64,000 bases of DNA from positions 3,534,001 to 3,598,000 of the forward strand of contig NC_035794.1 in assembly GCF_001653235.2 (NCBI RefSeq). Reading direction: 5' to 3'. The notes below the pieces were generated by a model, which had not been told where the DNA came from, did no database searches, and saw only the letters and a program-made list of their open reading frames with translations. This DNA comes from Pochonia chlamydosporia 170 (lineage: Eukaryota; Ascomycota; Sordariomycetes; Hypocreales; Clavicipitaceae). Within the stretch, counting starts at the first letter, position 1. The number at the start of each line of letters is the position of its first letter. This document shows, piece by piece, positions 35,969-47,860 of this stretch. A program made the position numbers and the translations under genes.

Positions 35969-36882
35969 ATTTAGCGAGGCAATGAAGGTGGTTGATAACA
36001 ATGTTCCAAGGAAATGTATCCAGAACAACCTGGTGAGAGGCTTGGAAGATGATATGAGTCTTACTTCCAGCAATGAAGTTGGAGTCAACAACTGCGATCG
36101 TAGGAAGGGTTCGTTTGAAAAGTCGTCAGGAACTTGCCGACATTAATAGTTGTTTCCTCCAGTCCGGAAATACTTGAAGTCGCCAAGCCCAGTTGTGAAC
36201 AGCTCCCAGCGACGGAAGACGAGAAACAGCCGAGTTACGCCACCGAAGCCCAGTTGCCAGTATCCTCAACAGCAGCCACACAGATCTCAGTCAAGCGACT
36301 CTGATTCGAGAATTCCCCCAAAGTCTCAACTCCTTCTCACTCTCGGTTTGTTCTTAGCGCACCATCCCCGCGCATTTACATGGTGCGGAGAAAGTTGCAA
36401 GGAGACAAATTGTCCAAACCGGGGGTCCCCCATGGGGTTTGAAGTGTGGCTCCAAAATCATGACTTGGTCCCGACGCGTCGTCCAGAGTGGCGGCTTCGG
36501 TGCCATGACCGGTGACATCTAGGCCGAAGAGTCAATAGACGTGGAACTAGTGGCGGGGATGAGCGGCAGACCCATTCCGTTGAGTCCATCAGTTGGGGTG
36601 GGTATAAGCGGCAGTCAAGGATTTAACTTGAGATGGTCTTGGATGCCAACTCTTATTCCCGAAAGATGGCGTTCAGAAACGGTAATCTGAGCAACATCGA
36701 AAAGCCAGTGCCAAAAAATGAAGTCCGAGAGAAACCTACTCCGAATCGCCTGCTTGGAACAGTTGTTCACTCCACGTGGTCATCAGGCATCACACTTAGA
36801 ACACGCAGTCTCTTTTGTTCATTTTTACAGACAAGTAATAGTTTTTTAATACTTTCTTCTGGCGTTCAGATCACCAAGCACA
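35969..36882. promoter_or_regulatory. Divergent promoter region, sugar transporter and GRE2-like reductase
   Basis: About 0.9 kb between two divergently oriented genes; it should carry both promoters. Several CGG/CCG-rich words occur, which would suit Zn2Cys6 regulators, but none was verified as an operator. Confidence 0.4.
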
Positions 36883-37954
36883 ATGGCTTCGCGATTTGTC
36901 CTCGTAACTGGCGCAACTGGCTTTATTGGTGCTCACATTGTTGACAACCTACTGTCTCGCGGCATCAAAGTCAGAGGCGCAACTCGATCACTGGCAAAGG
37001 GAAATGCCATGATAAAGGCTCGTCCTCAATATGATGGACAACTCGAATTCGTGGAGATTGGAGATTTTGAGAAGCCAACTGGCTTACTTGATGCCGTTGA
37101 TGGTGTTGACGGGGTCATTCACACCGCAAGTGTAAGTTATTTATCCAGAGGCTCTGGAATGAGCTAACCTTGTTGTACTCCCACAGCCATTTACATACGA
37201 CACAACAAACAATGAAAAGGACCTTATCATACCCGCAATAAATGGCACGAGAGCCATCATGGATGCCGCCGCTACAAATCCAAAGATAACACGAGTCGTC
37301 ATCACATCATCCTTTGCCTCAGTTCTTGATGCGAACCGTAAAGGGCCACCTTATTTCACATACACCGGCGCAGACTGGAATCCTTTATCATATGAAGAGT
37401 CAATTGATCTCGCAACGAGCGCAGTGATAGCCTACCGAGGCTCCAAAAAATACGCAGAACTTGAAGCGTGGAAATATGTCGAAACGAAGAAGCCCAACTT
37501 TGACATTGTGGCATTATGCCCTCCTATGACATTTGGTCCGGTGGTTCATCCTGTTACCAGCGTTGACAAACTGAATGAGTCGAATGCTATGCTTTGGAGA
37601 ATAGCTAATGGCACAAAACCCTTGCCAGTGTCTCGTGTGCCGTTTTGGATTGACGTCAGAGACCTGGCTACAGCCCATGTCGAGGCGTTGCTGGGGTCGG
37701 ACGTTGGAGGCGGCCGGTATATACCAGCTTCGCCGGAGCGATTTTCGTACGGGCTTGCGGCTAGAATCATGAGCGAAGAGTTTCCAAAGCTCAAGGGAAA
37801 TGTGTGCCAGGAGGACCAGTTCATTGATGATAGTCACGGTCTGGACGGCGAGACAGCAGCCAAAGTTCTGGGATATGAGTACCGTTCATTCAGGGATACG
37901 GTGCGTGACCTGGTCTCGCAAGCGATTTCTATGAACAATGCTCAGTTGTCGTAG
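36883..37954 (+). CDS. NAD(P)-dependent reductase, extended SDR family (GRE2 / dihydroflavonol-reductase-like)
   Basis: Exons 36883..37131 and 37187..37954 give 338 residues. The Rossmann nucleotide motif VTGATGFIGAHIVDNLL is at the N-terminus, TSSFASVLD carries the catalytic Ser, and YRGSKKYAE contains the YxxxK active-site pair. CPPMTFGPVVH is typical of aldehyde/ketone reductases related to yeast Gre2. Relatives reduce methylglyoxal, lactaldehyde-type or other carbonyl compounds. The neighbouring aldolase and dehydratase genes make a role in clearing an aldehyde product plausible, but a secondary-metabolism role is equally compatible. Confidence 0.88.
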
Positions 37955-38688
37955 CTGAACATGACACAACTACACGATAGATAGAATAGGCAAGTTCTGT
38001 AAGTATATAGTGATACTCTGAAATGCTTCTGTTATATTCAGTGGAGTACATTCTCCAAATTGCGTCAGATGTGATCTTAGCTAAACACCAAAATTGCATT
38101 GCTTCATGACAATACGCTTAGTCAATACAGTCGGCGTCCCGTCTTAGTCCCCGTCGGAGTCTTAATCCTCGCGTCTCGTGTAGTGCGTTCTCTACCAGAT
38201 TACATTGCAAAAATACATGGTACTCGAATTTCATCCGGCGTTAGGGCGGGAAATACACGCCGGTGTCACGGCGATAAGCCACATTGAGATGCAAAGTCGC
38301 TGCTTACCGGTGGAGAGAATTTTCGATGTCGGGCTGTGAGATTTATTGAATTGGTAAGCAATAAATCGTGTCATTCGCCATGGGCATTGTATCTGCCATC
38401 AGGTACTGCTCCATTTCGTGGACATCATTTTGGTAAAAGGACGGGGATATGCGGCAGACAAATCCGCAGCGTAAACCTTCCCCAGACTATAACGCAGGAA
38501 CGACACGGAGTTTCCTCAAAAGCTACCGGTTACCATACAGCGAGTTTTTTAGGAAAACTATGAGACTATAACTGCCTTGCTTGACTACTGTCACAATATC
38601 GCCTCGAGCTTAAAGTCTAAACGTTGGAGCTACTAGCGACGATCCGATTTGGCACAGCATCACACGAGTAGTCACAGAAGCACAGAAC
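37955..38688. other. Intergenic between reductase and alcohol dehydrogenase
   Basis: Same-strand spacer of about 0.7 kb with no recognised gene; it must include the promoter of the alcohol dehydrogenase. Confidence 0.5.
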
Positions 38689-39916
38689 ATGTATCCCAAC
38701 ACTTTTGAAGGCTTTGCTATTCCATCAGCCAAAGAATGGAATAGTCCAAAACGATACGAGGTATGTCCCCCCATCCATCTACATGACTTCTCCCCCTCTA
38801 ACACTCCCATCAACAGTTTAAGCCAAAACCATTTGGAGACCACGACGTCGACGTCAAGATCATCGCATGCGGTGTCTGCGGTTCAGACGTACACACCGCA
38901 ACTGGTGGATGGGGAAACAAAATTTGGCCCGTGATTCCCGGACACGAAATCATCGGCTATGCCACGAAGGTCGGGCCCAAGGTCACGGCAATCAAGGTCG
39001 GACAGCGTGTTGGCGTTGGTGCCCAGATATCCGCATGCCTCGACTGCGACACTTGCAAGAATGACAATGAAACATACTGCAAGAAACAGCAAGGTACTGC
39101 TCTCATGCCATTATACGCAGAGCTGCTTACTCAACAAAGGAAGATACATACGCCTCAGTCTACCCGGACGGCACCATCGCTCATGGTGGCTACTCATCCC
39201 ACATCCGCGCCCACGAGCACTTCACGTTCCCTATTCCAGAGGGTCTGCAAACGGAACTTGTTGCGCCTATGCTTTGCGCGGGATTAACTGCCTACTCGCC
39301 ACTGGTTCGAAACGGAGTCGGACCAGGCAAGAAAGTTGGAATTCTTGGAATGTAAGTCTCAAATCCCACCATCATATCAACATACTCACGATATTGCAGC
39401 GGCGGTATTGGACACTTTGGCATTCTTTTCGCCAAGGCTCTCGGCGCAACTACCTACGCCATTTCCCGGTCGCGCTCAAAGGAAGCCGATGCTCGGAAAA
39501 TGGGAGCGGATGGCTTCATTGCCACCAAGGAACAAAATTGGGCAGAGGCTCACGAGATGACGTTTGACTTTATTCTTTCCACCACATCCTCGGATGAGGG
39601 GTTTGATCTTGCGCCTTATTTGTCACTTCTCAAGACTCACGGGCGCTTTATTGCGGTTGGACTCCCTGAGGGAGAGGGCTGGAAGGTTCGTCCTCAGAGT
39701 TTGCTGGCGAATGGGTGCTTGATTGGTAGTAGTCACTTGGGAAGTCGAAAGGAAACGTTGGAGATGCTAAAGTTGGCGGATGAGAAGCAGATTAAGAGTT
39801 GGGTTGAGACAATCCCTGTTGGAGAGGAGGGTGTAAAGGAGGCTTTGGAGAGAGTTCATAATGGAAATGTGAGGTATCGGTTTACCTTGGTGGACTATGA
39901 TCAACAGTTCCAGTGA
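38689..39916 (+). CDS. Zinc-dependent alcohol dehydrogenase (ADH6 / cinnamyl-alcohol-dehydrogenase type)
   Basis: Exons 38689..38760, 38817..39093, 39144..39351 and 39400..39916 give about 357 residues. The catalytic zinc site is CGVCGSDVHTATGG with PGHEIIG, and the structural zinc cysteines are in SACLDCDTCKNDNETYC. The NADP-binding motif is LGIGGIGHFG, assembled across an intron. The family reduces a broad range of aldehydes to alcohols, usually with NADPH. In this setting an aldehyde such as lactaldehyde, released by the neighbouring aldolase, is a reasonable substrate (inference). The third acceptor (GGAAG before 39144) is inferred from frame. Confidence 0.88.
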
Positions 39917-40139
39917 ATAGCAGTAACTAGAATAGAGATAGCAGAGAGTTTAGAACAAACCAGGATCATTCCAAATCAGAAATCGAGTGTAGACATGTGT
40001 GTAACTAAAAATGTAGCGCAATGCTCTGCGAGCTTGTTACGTGTGTTCAAGAATCACCCCAGTGACATTGCTCATCACTTACAAACAGAGTACCAGGTTT
40101 GGGCCATCATCAAGAGATAGTGATCCAACAACTTCAACT

Positions 40140-41138
40140 CTATACAGACTCCAATCGTGCTTCAACCTCCATCATCCACGCCACATCAGCAAACAAACTC
40201 TCCTTCTCAACCTCATCCAAAGCTCGCATTGGACCCCTCGGAATACCACCATACCCAAACCACTTCTCCAAAATCGCTTTAAACCCAGGAACGGCCCGCT
40301 TCGTCAGCTCCCAATCCGCCTTGGCAAGCTCAAGCTGCGCCTTCATAGCATCCTCCCTCTTCCCCCTCACAGCCAAATTATACGCATTCACACACGCCCG
40401 AGGAAAGACGTTCGCTGCACCCACGATGGCACCACTGCCGCCAACCTCGACGGAAGGGGTAATAAAGTCGGCTACACCAGAAAATGCAAAGTAAGGTGTT
40501 GCTGAAGATGATTTGAAGGCTTCGGAAACGGGGGATGTTGCTTCTGCCACTCGAGCGAGCTTTCCGACACTGCCGCATGTAAATTTTGTGCCAATAATAT
40601 TGGGATGCTCCGCGAGTTGAATCAATTGGTCTGAATCTAGATCAATTCCTGCAACAGCACCTGGGTAATTGTATATGATGACAGGGAGGGGGCTCTTGTC
40701 GGCAACTTTGACGAAGAAGTCCTCGATGGTTGGTTTGTCCATGGCCCATTTGAAGAAACTGGGTACCATTACTAGGACTGCGTCGCCGCCTGCGTCGGCA
40801 GCATCTTCACATAATCGAATTGTTCCCTGGATCGATTGATCGGACGCGCCGACTATGATGGGGAGATCAGAAAAGCCAGCGCTGTTAAGGGCAGCCCTTG
40901 TGATGCGTGTGACAGCCAGGCGCTCTTCGTCGCTGAGATATACAGCTTCTCCATTTGATCCGTTGGTTACGATTCCTGCAATTCCGGCTTTTACGAGTCG
41001 AACGGCATGTTTGCCAATGACTTCTTCGTCAAGGTGTTCGTCGCTGCCTGTCTTGTAGAATACTTGTGTCGGTGCATATATCCCAGGGCGTAGCGGCTTA
41101 GGCATTGTGATAGACTTCGCTGCAATGGCCAGTGACAA
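40140..41138 (-). CDS. DHDPS-family aldolase, probable 2-keto-3-deoxy-sugar-acid aldolase
   Basis: Single-exon gene of 332 residues; an internal Met at 41105 is an alternative start. The class-I aldolase (TIM-barrel) fold of the dihydrodipicolinate-synthase/NAL family is shown by GIVTNGSNGEAVYLS, the catalytic tyrosine in YNYPG and the Schiff-base lysine in IGTKFT. Fungal members act on 2-keto-3-deoxy acids to give pyruvate and an aldehyde. It is divergently transcribed from an L-fuconate-dehydratase-like gene only 0.6 kb away, which argues that it cleaves that enzyme's product. Hydroxyproline or lysine pathways are alternative roles of the family but less likely here. Confidence 0.87.
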   Translation of the reverse strand: MSLAIAAKSITMPKPLRPGIYAPTQVFYKTGSDEHLDEEVIGKHAVRLVKAGIAGIVTNGSNGEAVYLSDEERLAVTRITRAALNSAGFSDLPIIVGASDQSIQGTIRLCEDAADAGGDAVLVMVPSFFKWAMDKPTIEDFFVKVADKSPLPVIIYNYPGAVAGIDLDSDQLIQLAEHPNIIGTKFTCGSVGKLARVAEATSPVSEAFKSSSATPYFAFSGVADFITPSVEVGGSGAIVGAANVFPRACVNAYNLAVRGKREDAMKAQLELAKADWELTKRAVPGFKAILEKWFGYGGIPRGPMRALDEVEKESLFADVAWMMEVEARLESV

Positions 41139-41739
41139 TAATCAGAAACTACTAGGACGACAATGAAGAAATGCCTGAGTGCGGTGCTGCAATAATCTAT
41201 ACATTCGTTTTCGGCTATAAGCCGTTGACAATGCTTACACGATACGTGTGACATCGAGTCCAACTCTTACGACAACCCGAAGTCGAGCATGCGGGATTCT
41301 ATCCGGTGGCTTCCAGTCTCATCCACTGAATAAGACCCCAGACAAAGCCACTAAACAAGAACTACCCCGACACCAAGAGCCGTCGGAAATAAGCCACGAC
41401 TTTGATAGTGCCAATTTAGTCGCGGGGGGAGGCGGCAACTCCACCATCTTGTCCCAGTGTGGTCAAACGCCTCAAAATGCAAACAACATGGCTGATCCGC
41501 TGATCCCCGGGTGGCAGGCATTATCGATCGATACAGTCTTTGGCGGACGGCGGCATTAGCTTGTGCTCGTAATCAATCGACCAGGTAGCTCGCCGCCGTA
41601 CGGACCGAGATAGCAATGCGGTCCACACCAGTGACATGCAGGTTGAGAAAGCCAGATTCTTCTCGCCATATTTTATGACTTCAACTTCTGTCCTTTCTGT
41701 TTCCATGTTCAACAAAGCTCTGTTTCAGTAATCACCAAT
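41139..41739. promoter_or_regulatory. Shared divergent promoter, aldolase and dehydratase
   Basis: A 600-bp interval between two divergently oriented catabolic genes is a likely shared control region. CGG-rich words, including GGCGGACGGCGGC near 41542, would suit a Zn2Cys6 regulator such as the one encoded at 43410-45466, but binding is not shown. Confidence 0.45.
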
Positions 41740-43273
41740 ATGGGTTCTCTTCAAGCAATCACGGAGCACAATGTGCTCATCGAATCTTTTGAAGTCACCG
41801 ACTTGCGCTTTCCCACAAGCCTAGACGGTGTCGGTTCGGACGCAATGCACGTTGGAACAAATGGATCACATCCATACATTCAGTTAAAGACGAACCGGCC
41901 AGACCTCATCGGTGAAGGCATCGTAAGTTGAGAATTCCCTGAACCTGTTCCAAAGTCTGACTCAATGATGATAGGCATTCAGCAACGGACGGGGCAGCGA
42001 GCTAATCTGCATGGCTCTCGAAATCTTTGCCAAACGAGTTGTCGGTAAGACAATGCACCAATTGACCCGTGACATGGGTAAAACATGGCGCTACATGGTC
42101 TCCGACTCGCAATACCGGTGGATCGGACCCGAGAAGAGCGTCACACATCTCGCCGTCGCTGGTGTTCTGAATGCGGTCTGGGATCTGTGGGGTAAGATTC
42201 TCGGCAAGCCAGTTTGGAAGATCGTCTGCGATATGAGCCCAGAGGAGATTGTTCGTTGTATAGACTTCCGGTACATCACTGATGTTATTACACCGGAGGA
42301 GAGTATCGAGATGCTTCGCAAGACGCACAAGAACAAGGAGGCGCGATTGCAAGAGGCGTTAGAGAATCGGGCCGTCCCCGCTTACACGACTTCTCCGGGC
42401 TGGCTCGCATTTTCTGGTGATCGCATGAAGGAGGTGCTAGAGGAGACTATTGCGGCTGGCTATACTGTGTTCAAATTCAAGGTGGGAACTAGTATTGAGG
42501 CTGATCGAGAACGGCTATCAGCTGTTCGAGAGGTGTTGGGATATGATAAGGGTCATCAGATCATGATTGACGCCAATCAGGTAAGGGTGGTCGGCCCCTC
42601 TAGAGTAGAGCTTGCTGACAGAAGTATAGGTTTGGAGTGTACCACAAGCGATCGAGTATATGAAGCATTTGGTCGAGTTTAAGCCCGTCTTTATTGAGGA
42701 ACCAACGAACCCAGACGATGTGCTTGGGCATGCTGCCATTCGCAAAGCCCTCAGACCATATGGAGTCGGAGTGGCCACTGGTGAGGCAGCTCAGAACCGT
42801 GTTACCTTTAAGCAGCTCTTGCAGGCAGAGGCTACGGATGTTTGCCAAATCGATGCTGTGCGGCTGGGCAGTGTCAATGAATGCTTGGTAAGTTCAAAAT
42901 GGGGCAAGAGAAATAGGATCCCTTCACTGACCCTTTACAGGCTGTTATGCTCATGGCTCTGAAGTTCAACGTTCCTTGTGTCCCTCATAATGGTGCAATG
43001 GGCTTGACAGAACTCACTTCGCATCTGAGTGTCATTGACTACATTGCTATTAGTGGCCAGAAGTCGATGCTGGAGTTTGCAGACAGCCACCGGGAGAACT
43101 TGAGGCACCCTTCGAAGATTGAAAATGCCTACTATGTTACACCTTTGGAACCAGGGTACTCGACCGGCTATGCGGAGGGTGTGTTGGAGAAGTATACCTA
43201 CCCAAATGGTACTTTCTGGTCGAGTGATGTAGGGCAGAAAATAATGGCTTCGCCGACGGGTGGAGAGCTATAA
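41740..43273 (+). CDS. Enolase-superfamily sugar-acid dehydratase, L-fuconate dehydratase-like
   Basis: Exons 41740..41922, 41975..42580, 42630..42887 and 42941..43273 give about 459 residues. It resembles the L-fuconate dehydratase / ENOSF1 group of the mandelate-racemase branch: [10 protein letters not shown] at the N-terminus, [14 protein letters not shown], the lysine pair in FKFKVGT, metal ligands in [16 protein letters not shown] and [10 protein letters not shown], and the general acid/base histidine in VPHNGAMGL. The reaction is loss of water from a sugar acid to give a 2-keto-3-deoxy acid. The adjacent DHDPS-family aldolase is the expected next step. L-rhamnonate or related acids are alternative substrates. 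Confidence 0.88.
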
Positions 43274-43409
43274 TATCGCATAAGATGCGGCATTTATGGG
43301 TAGTTTTATGAATCAAATTGTTCTGTAGCGTTGATTCCATTGTTGAGTGACTCTATGTGCTGGTGTGAGCCCAGTGTTCCCATCGTTTGTCAGCGTTCTT
43401 AGTCATTCT

Positions 43410-45466
43410 TCAAACGCGGGACAAAATTCGTTGCTTCCTCTGTACGTCTTCTAAAATGTTCACCACCGCTTCAAGGCTAGAGAATGCCCACGGTCGTATG
43501 TTGTTAATGGCAACACTTTGTAGGTCATCAATATCAGGAACCAAATGTCGTAAATCCGGGCTCAGCGAGGCAAGAGTCAAGACCACAATGGCCCCAAGAG
43601 ACCTTGGACTGTCAGCGCATGCACAAAATTGATGCGTTTAGTAATACTTACGACAATGAAAACGTCCATGTGTACTGACTCGGCCTCTGCAGCACCAGAG
43701 TTGTGTTGTGAATATAATTGCGACAGCTTTCAATGCACATAGCAGCCTTGTCGACCATCGACTCTGAGATTTGCTCCATACCATGCGTTGCTATATACAG
43801 CAAAAATGGTCTGTAGATAATGTGTCGAGCCGCAAAGTATCTGATGCGTAAAACGTGCTCACGAGCGCTGAACTGAACCTCGGGCGAGCCGATGCCGAGA
43901 ACGGGGCGGTATTCCGCGGGAATTGAAGAGTGCCAAGTCTCCAATTGGGCATGGAGCTCGTCGCACACCGAAATCATAGACGACACGTCTTGGATCGAGA
44001 ACTCGTCGGGAGCCATGAGCGTTGTAGGCGAGAGGGTTAGAACATGTTTCTTGTTGCTGTAGATGGAGTTGTGCACGCGATTGAGAAGTCTACGAATCGA
44101 AATTTCGGCGAGGTAGCAGGTGGACTGCATCAAGTCTAGATTAGTGCAACTCGGAAGGCTTATTTCATCAGTAAGTTGTTGTAGGCCGCTACGTGGTAGT
44201 TCAAGCTCGGCCAAGCGGTCGCACTCCACCAGGAAACAGGACCAGAAAAGGCGAATGATGCTCTCTCGAGAGTTTGGTCCTTCTTCTCGAGTACCAATGC
44301 TGTATTTGAATGGCAAGTTAGCGCCATGGTATCAACAGTGGCTTAAGAACAACTCACCCAGATAGCTTGAACTGAACTATGGTACATGCCGAATAGATTA
44401 AACGCCAGCTCTGAAGTGGGCGCACAATGTAGGCAAAGTAGATACTTGCCAGTACTAGCGCCTGTGGTAGTAGCAGATCGTAAGAAAACGACCACGACGA
44501 TAAAGAGATAAGCGTAGGCATGGCATGTTGCATGTATTGCATGCCAGGCGGCGAGGTGTCGAATATGTGGGAATCGGGGTCTGCTCCAGCAACGGTGCCC
44601 AGCGCGAATATCACCATGCACAATGCAGACGCGATGCTTGAGTCAGGTCCGTGGTCCCAAAATTGCGAATATACCTGCTTGAACTCGTCCTGGTCCAGTA
44701 TGGGGTGATTGTGATGCGCGGTTGAGAAAAATGTTGCGACCAGCTCATCGGCAAGGTCCCTCGGTATGTTGACTGCCGGACGGGGAACTGGCCATTTGTC
44801 AAACGATAACTCGGGCGGTAGCGGGTTTCTAGACTCGAGCAAGAAGAATAGATCATTAGGGTACTCCCCGATCAAGGCTTTCATGGCCGGTAACCCGAGC
44901 AGGTAGCTTGACGACGTTTTGTGCTTGACTGGGATGGTCAACGGGGGCAAATCGGGAAGATCGGACGAGTCTTGCAGACCCGGAAAGGACCAGGTACTGT
45001 AGCGGGCTCCGACATTTGTTCGAACTCCTGTCATTGGTACCGAAGATTGGCTCTGGGGAGACGTTGTATTGATACCATGTGAGATTGAAGCCGGATTCTC
45101 CGACGACAGGGACGCAATTTTCTCCGACTGAGAATGCAAAAGTGTCTCGATATCTCGAAGTCGGTTCAATATCTCACGGCTCCCACCCGATGTGTCAATT
45201 CTGTAGGGCTTGATCAGTACACAGCGAGATAGTAGAAGGCCCTGGGGATGGGACGCTTACCTCTGAGATGGCACATCATCATAATGGCAATCAACATCCA
45301 ACTCCACACAATTCGAGCATGCCGCCTTGCGGGCGTCACATCGACGCTTTCTGCACAGGATGGTATCAGATGCAGGAATCAAGTCAAGTATTCTGGGAAT
45401 GGTCAATGCTCACCGGCTGCGGCAAAAGTTGCAGGCCAATGCAACCCTCTTCCTGTTGTAACTCAT
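43410..45466 (-). CDS. Zn2Cys6 fungal transcription factor
   Basis: The start at 45466 (MSYNRKRVALAC) was found by following splicing upstream. Exons 45414..45466 and 45261..45350 together carry the binuclear zinc cluster C-x2-C-x6-C-x6-C-x2-C-x6-C (ACNFCRSR split by an intron, then KRRCDARKAAC). The third exon begins near 45200 with SGGSREILNRLRDIE, a short coiled-coil-like linker. The middle holds the fungal-specific transcription-factor domain (LADELVATFFSTAHHNHPIL; SWRLIYSACTIVQF; RLFWSCFLVECD). A last exon ends at the TGA complementing 43410..43412. It is convergent with the dehydratase gene and is the natural candidate regulator of the 34-43 kb catabolic genes (inference). Confidence 0.88.
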
Positions 45467-47407
45467 TGTGCATTTCCAACGTCGCGTCAGGAAGGTCGAA
45501 GTCAAGTCTGCTTAGTCATGGCCGTTGTGCAGGAAGCCCATGCTCAGCAGACAATTTGCCCGATAACTGCCGATTCCCGACGCACCAGCTTGCTTGGAAC
45601 GATGAAACTTGAGAGCACGGACTGGGGAGTCTTTGATGAACTGATGATGTGGGTTAGTTAGTTCCGATTCCTTGCACCAAGCTTGTTTGCTGCATCAAGT
45701 GCTCAGGTAAGCCTTCTGCTAGTGCCTCTCCACCACCGGAAACTCAAGCTTACCCTACAGCTTCCTCTATAAATGAGCGAAAAGTCGCTTACCGGTCTTG
45801 ACTTCTTGTGACATCTTAGTAAATAATCCTACGAGGTGTTACACAGATGCCAATATTCAACAACTACTGGTTAATACATGTATCGTTACGTTGCAGAATT
45901 TAGCGAGATGACTTGGCAATCTACGACACATCAAGAACTTGTGTCGCAGAGATCCGTTTACTCGAGTTGCCACAAAACTAAGGGAGCTGGGTCTTATACT
46001 TAATTCATCATACGAAAGGGCAGATAGAATCAGTTTCAACAAATCCAAGGTTGTAAAAGCGACCGTAGCCATGTGTTGACACACCTTGGTGAGATCAAAT
46101 GTTGAGCCTACGTCCGTCTGAAGTATTATGTGGAGGGGCAAGGAAACGAACAATGTTAAGAAAGACAGACGAAACTTGGCTGACGTTACAATAATTAAAC
46201 CGCGCCATAAACTCCAAAACTTACCAGCTTCTCAACCCGTTGGCGTGCAACTCTCGCCCCTTCCCATTGTCTGAGGCAAGCGAACTCCACAACTGAGAGT
46301 TTGATGCAGCAAATCCTATCGTCACGTACTCTGCAGACTCTAATGTCACTAGCGCGTGTCTCCTGTTGGAATCGAAACCAGTGGACGAACTACGGAGAAG
46401 TCCGTGCCGTCTGGATCTTATCTTAGCCTTTTTAGCATCCCCGGCTGACGTTGGCGACTCAGTGCCCTGGTAACTGGCGCCTGGGCCAAATAGATCAAGG
46501 GCATTGGTTCAAAGTGTTTAAGTTTGTTGTATGCCGGTGTGTTTTGGTACCTGCATCTTACGCCACTCCCGAAACGACAGGTCACAATGCCGTCACGTTC
46601 CTCTCAGCCCATCCTCCTGCTTGAAGGATTCAACCAGTTCAGGTTCTGCGCGTTTGTTGCTGGATCCGCCGCTTACGGGTGATGTCGTTTAATTCTCTCA
46701 CCAGTTGCGTGAGCTACGTAGATTTTCGCGAAACTTTTGGGTATGGTGAGCGATTACTGTTGCTCAGTGTTGGTTTCCAATTCCTTGTGTGTAAGTTGTG
46801 ACACCGAAAGGGCAATGCGCAACACCGAAACTGGGGGAAGCACCAAGAGCCAGCGCCCAGGTTTTTGGTCCCCGACAACAGTCAAATCCTCCTGTTCCTA
46901 AAGAGTTAGTCACGTTGCTTAATCCAAATGGCCTGAGTTCCTGTCGGCCATGTAACATTCGCTGTAGAATTGGCCGCACTAGGTCCGCTTACTAGCCAAT
47001 CCTCCTCTGTATTCCCACCAATCACGACTCAAGACGGATCTGTACTGGGCAAGGTCGCTTATACTCAGACCCCGAAAGAGAACCAGAATGAAGCCCCTTG
47101 GTGCAATATTATGCCGAAACCAAGTTCTAGAATATGACTTCTGCTCCTGATCCTTCAGGTGAGTCTCCGCCAGGAGTCTATACAGCCCAGGACGTGACCA
47201 GGTTGGTTAGGTTGTGAGATTATGGTTCTCGGCATCACCGTACTGTTGAAACTATGCATCTTCGCGATCCTAAACCAAGGTTTGAAACGGTAAAAGTATA
47301 AAAGGAGGCGATGATTCTCTTCAGTCAATGGGTTTTGTACAGCAACAAGAACTCAACCACAACCACAATAACAAACTCAAAAAGCAAAACCTCACTTCAG
47401 CTTCAAG
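45467..47407. other. Long intergenic stretch
   Basis: About 1.9 kb with short unsupported open frames only. The right end carries the promoter of the small secreted protein gene at 47408. No repeat or RNA gene was recognised. Confidence 0.5.
47297..47305 (+). promoter_or_regulatory. TATA box of the small secreted protein gene
   Basis: TATAAAAGG lies 111 nt before the ATG at 47408, the same placement as in the metalloprotease gene. Confidence 0.6.
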
Positions 47408-47860
47408 ATGCATTTCTCAGCCCCCCTTGCTATCCTCGGCCTTGCCATGACTGCTTCCGCAGCCCCAAGCTCAGAGAACACCGCCAGAGCTGTCGTCAGT
47501 GGCAACAACCAAAACGGTTCCATCTATCGATTTGGTTCTCCCACTGAGTGCCGCCAGATTTTCAGGCAATATGGTGCCTGTGGCATCAGCACCTATTTCA
47601 AAAACGTTGACCCCAACGCCTCTCTTGTTGCTATGCCTGCCGAGGTCTTTGACAGATATGGTGCCGCTCAGAACAACAAGCTGTGCGGCAAGACCATCAC
47701 CATGACTCGCAATGGTGTTACCCGAAAGGCTGTCGTTGCGGACCGAAACCTCAGCAATGACCACTCTATCGATATGTGTCTGGATATGTGGCAGGCTTTC
47801 GGGGGCCGTGATAATGACGGCACTGTGATCCACGGCTTCAAGTGGACTGTCAATATTTAA
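47408..47860 (+). CDS. Small secreted double-psi beta-barrel (RlpA/expansin-like) protein
   Basis: Single-exon gene of 150 residues with a clear signal peptide (MHFSAPLAILGLAMTASAAP). The mature part begins after a short Ser/Asn-rich segment. GACGISTYFKNVDPNASLVA, LCGKTITMTRNGVTRKAVVA and a DRN...DMCLDMWQAFGG end match the RlpA-like double-psi barrel seen in fungal expansin-like, barwin-like and papain-inhibitor-like secreted proteins. Four Cys residues in the mature part could form two disulphides. These proteins are often highly expressed and act at the cell wall or host interface; no enzyme activity can be claimed. Isolated gene with a good TATA box. Confidence 0.82.
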   Translation: MHFSAPLAILGLAMTASAAPSSENTARAVVSGNNQNGSIYRFGSPTECRQIFRQYGACGISTYFKNVDPNASLVAMPAEVFDRYGAAQNNKLCGKTITMTRNGVTRKAVVADRNLSNDHSIDMCLDMWQAFGGRDNDGTVIHGFKWTVNI

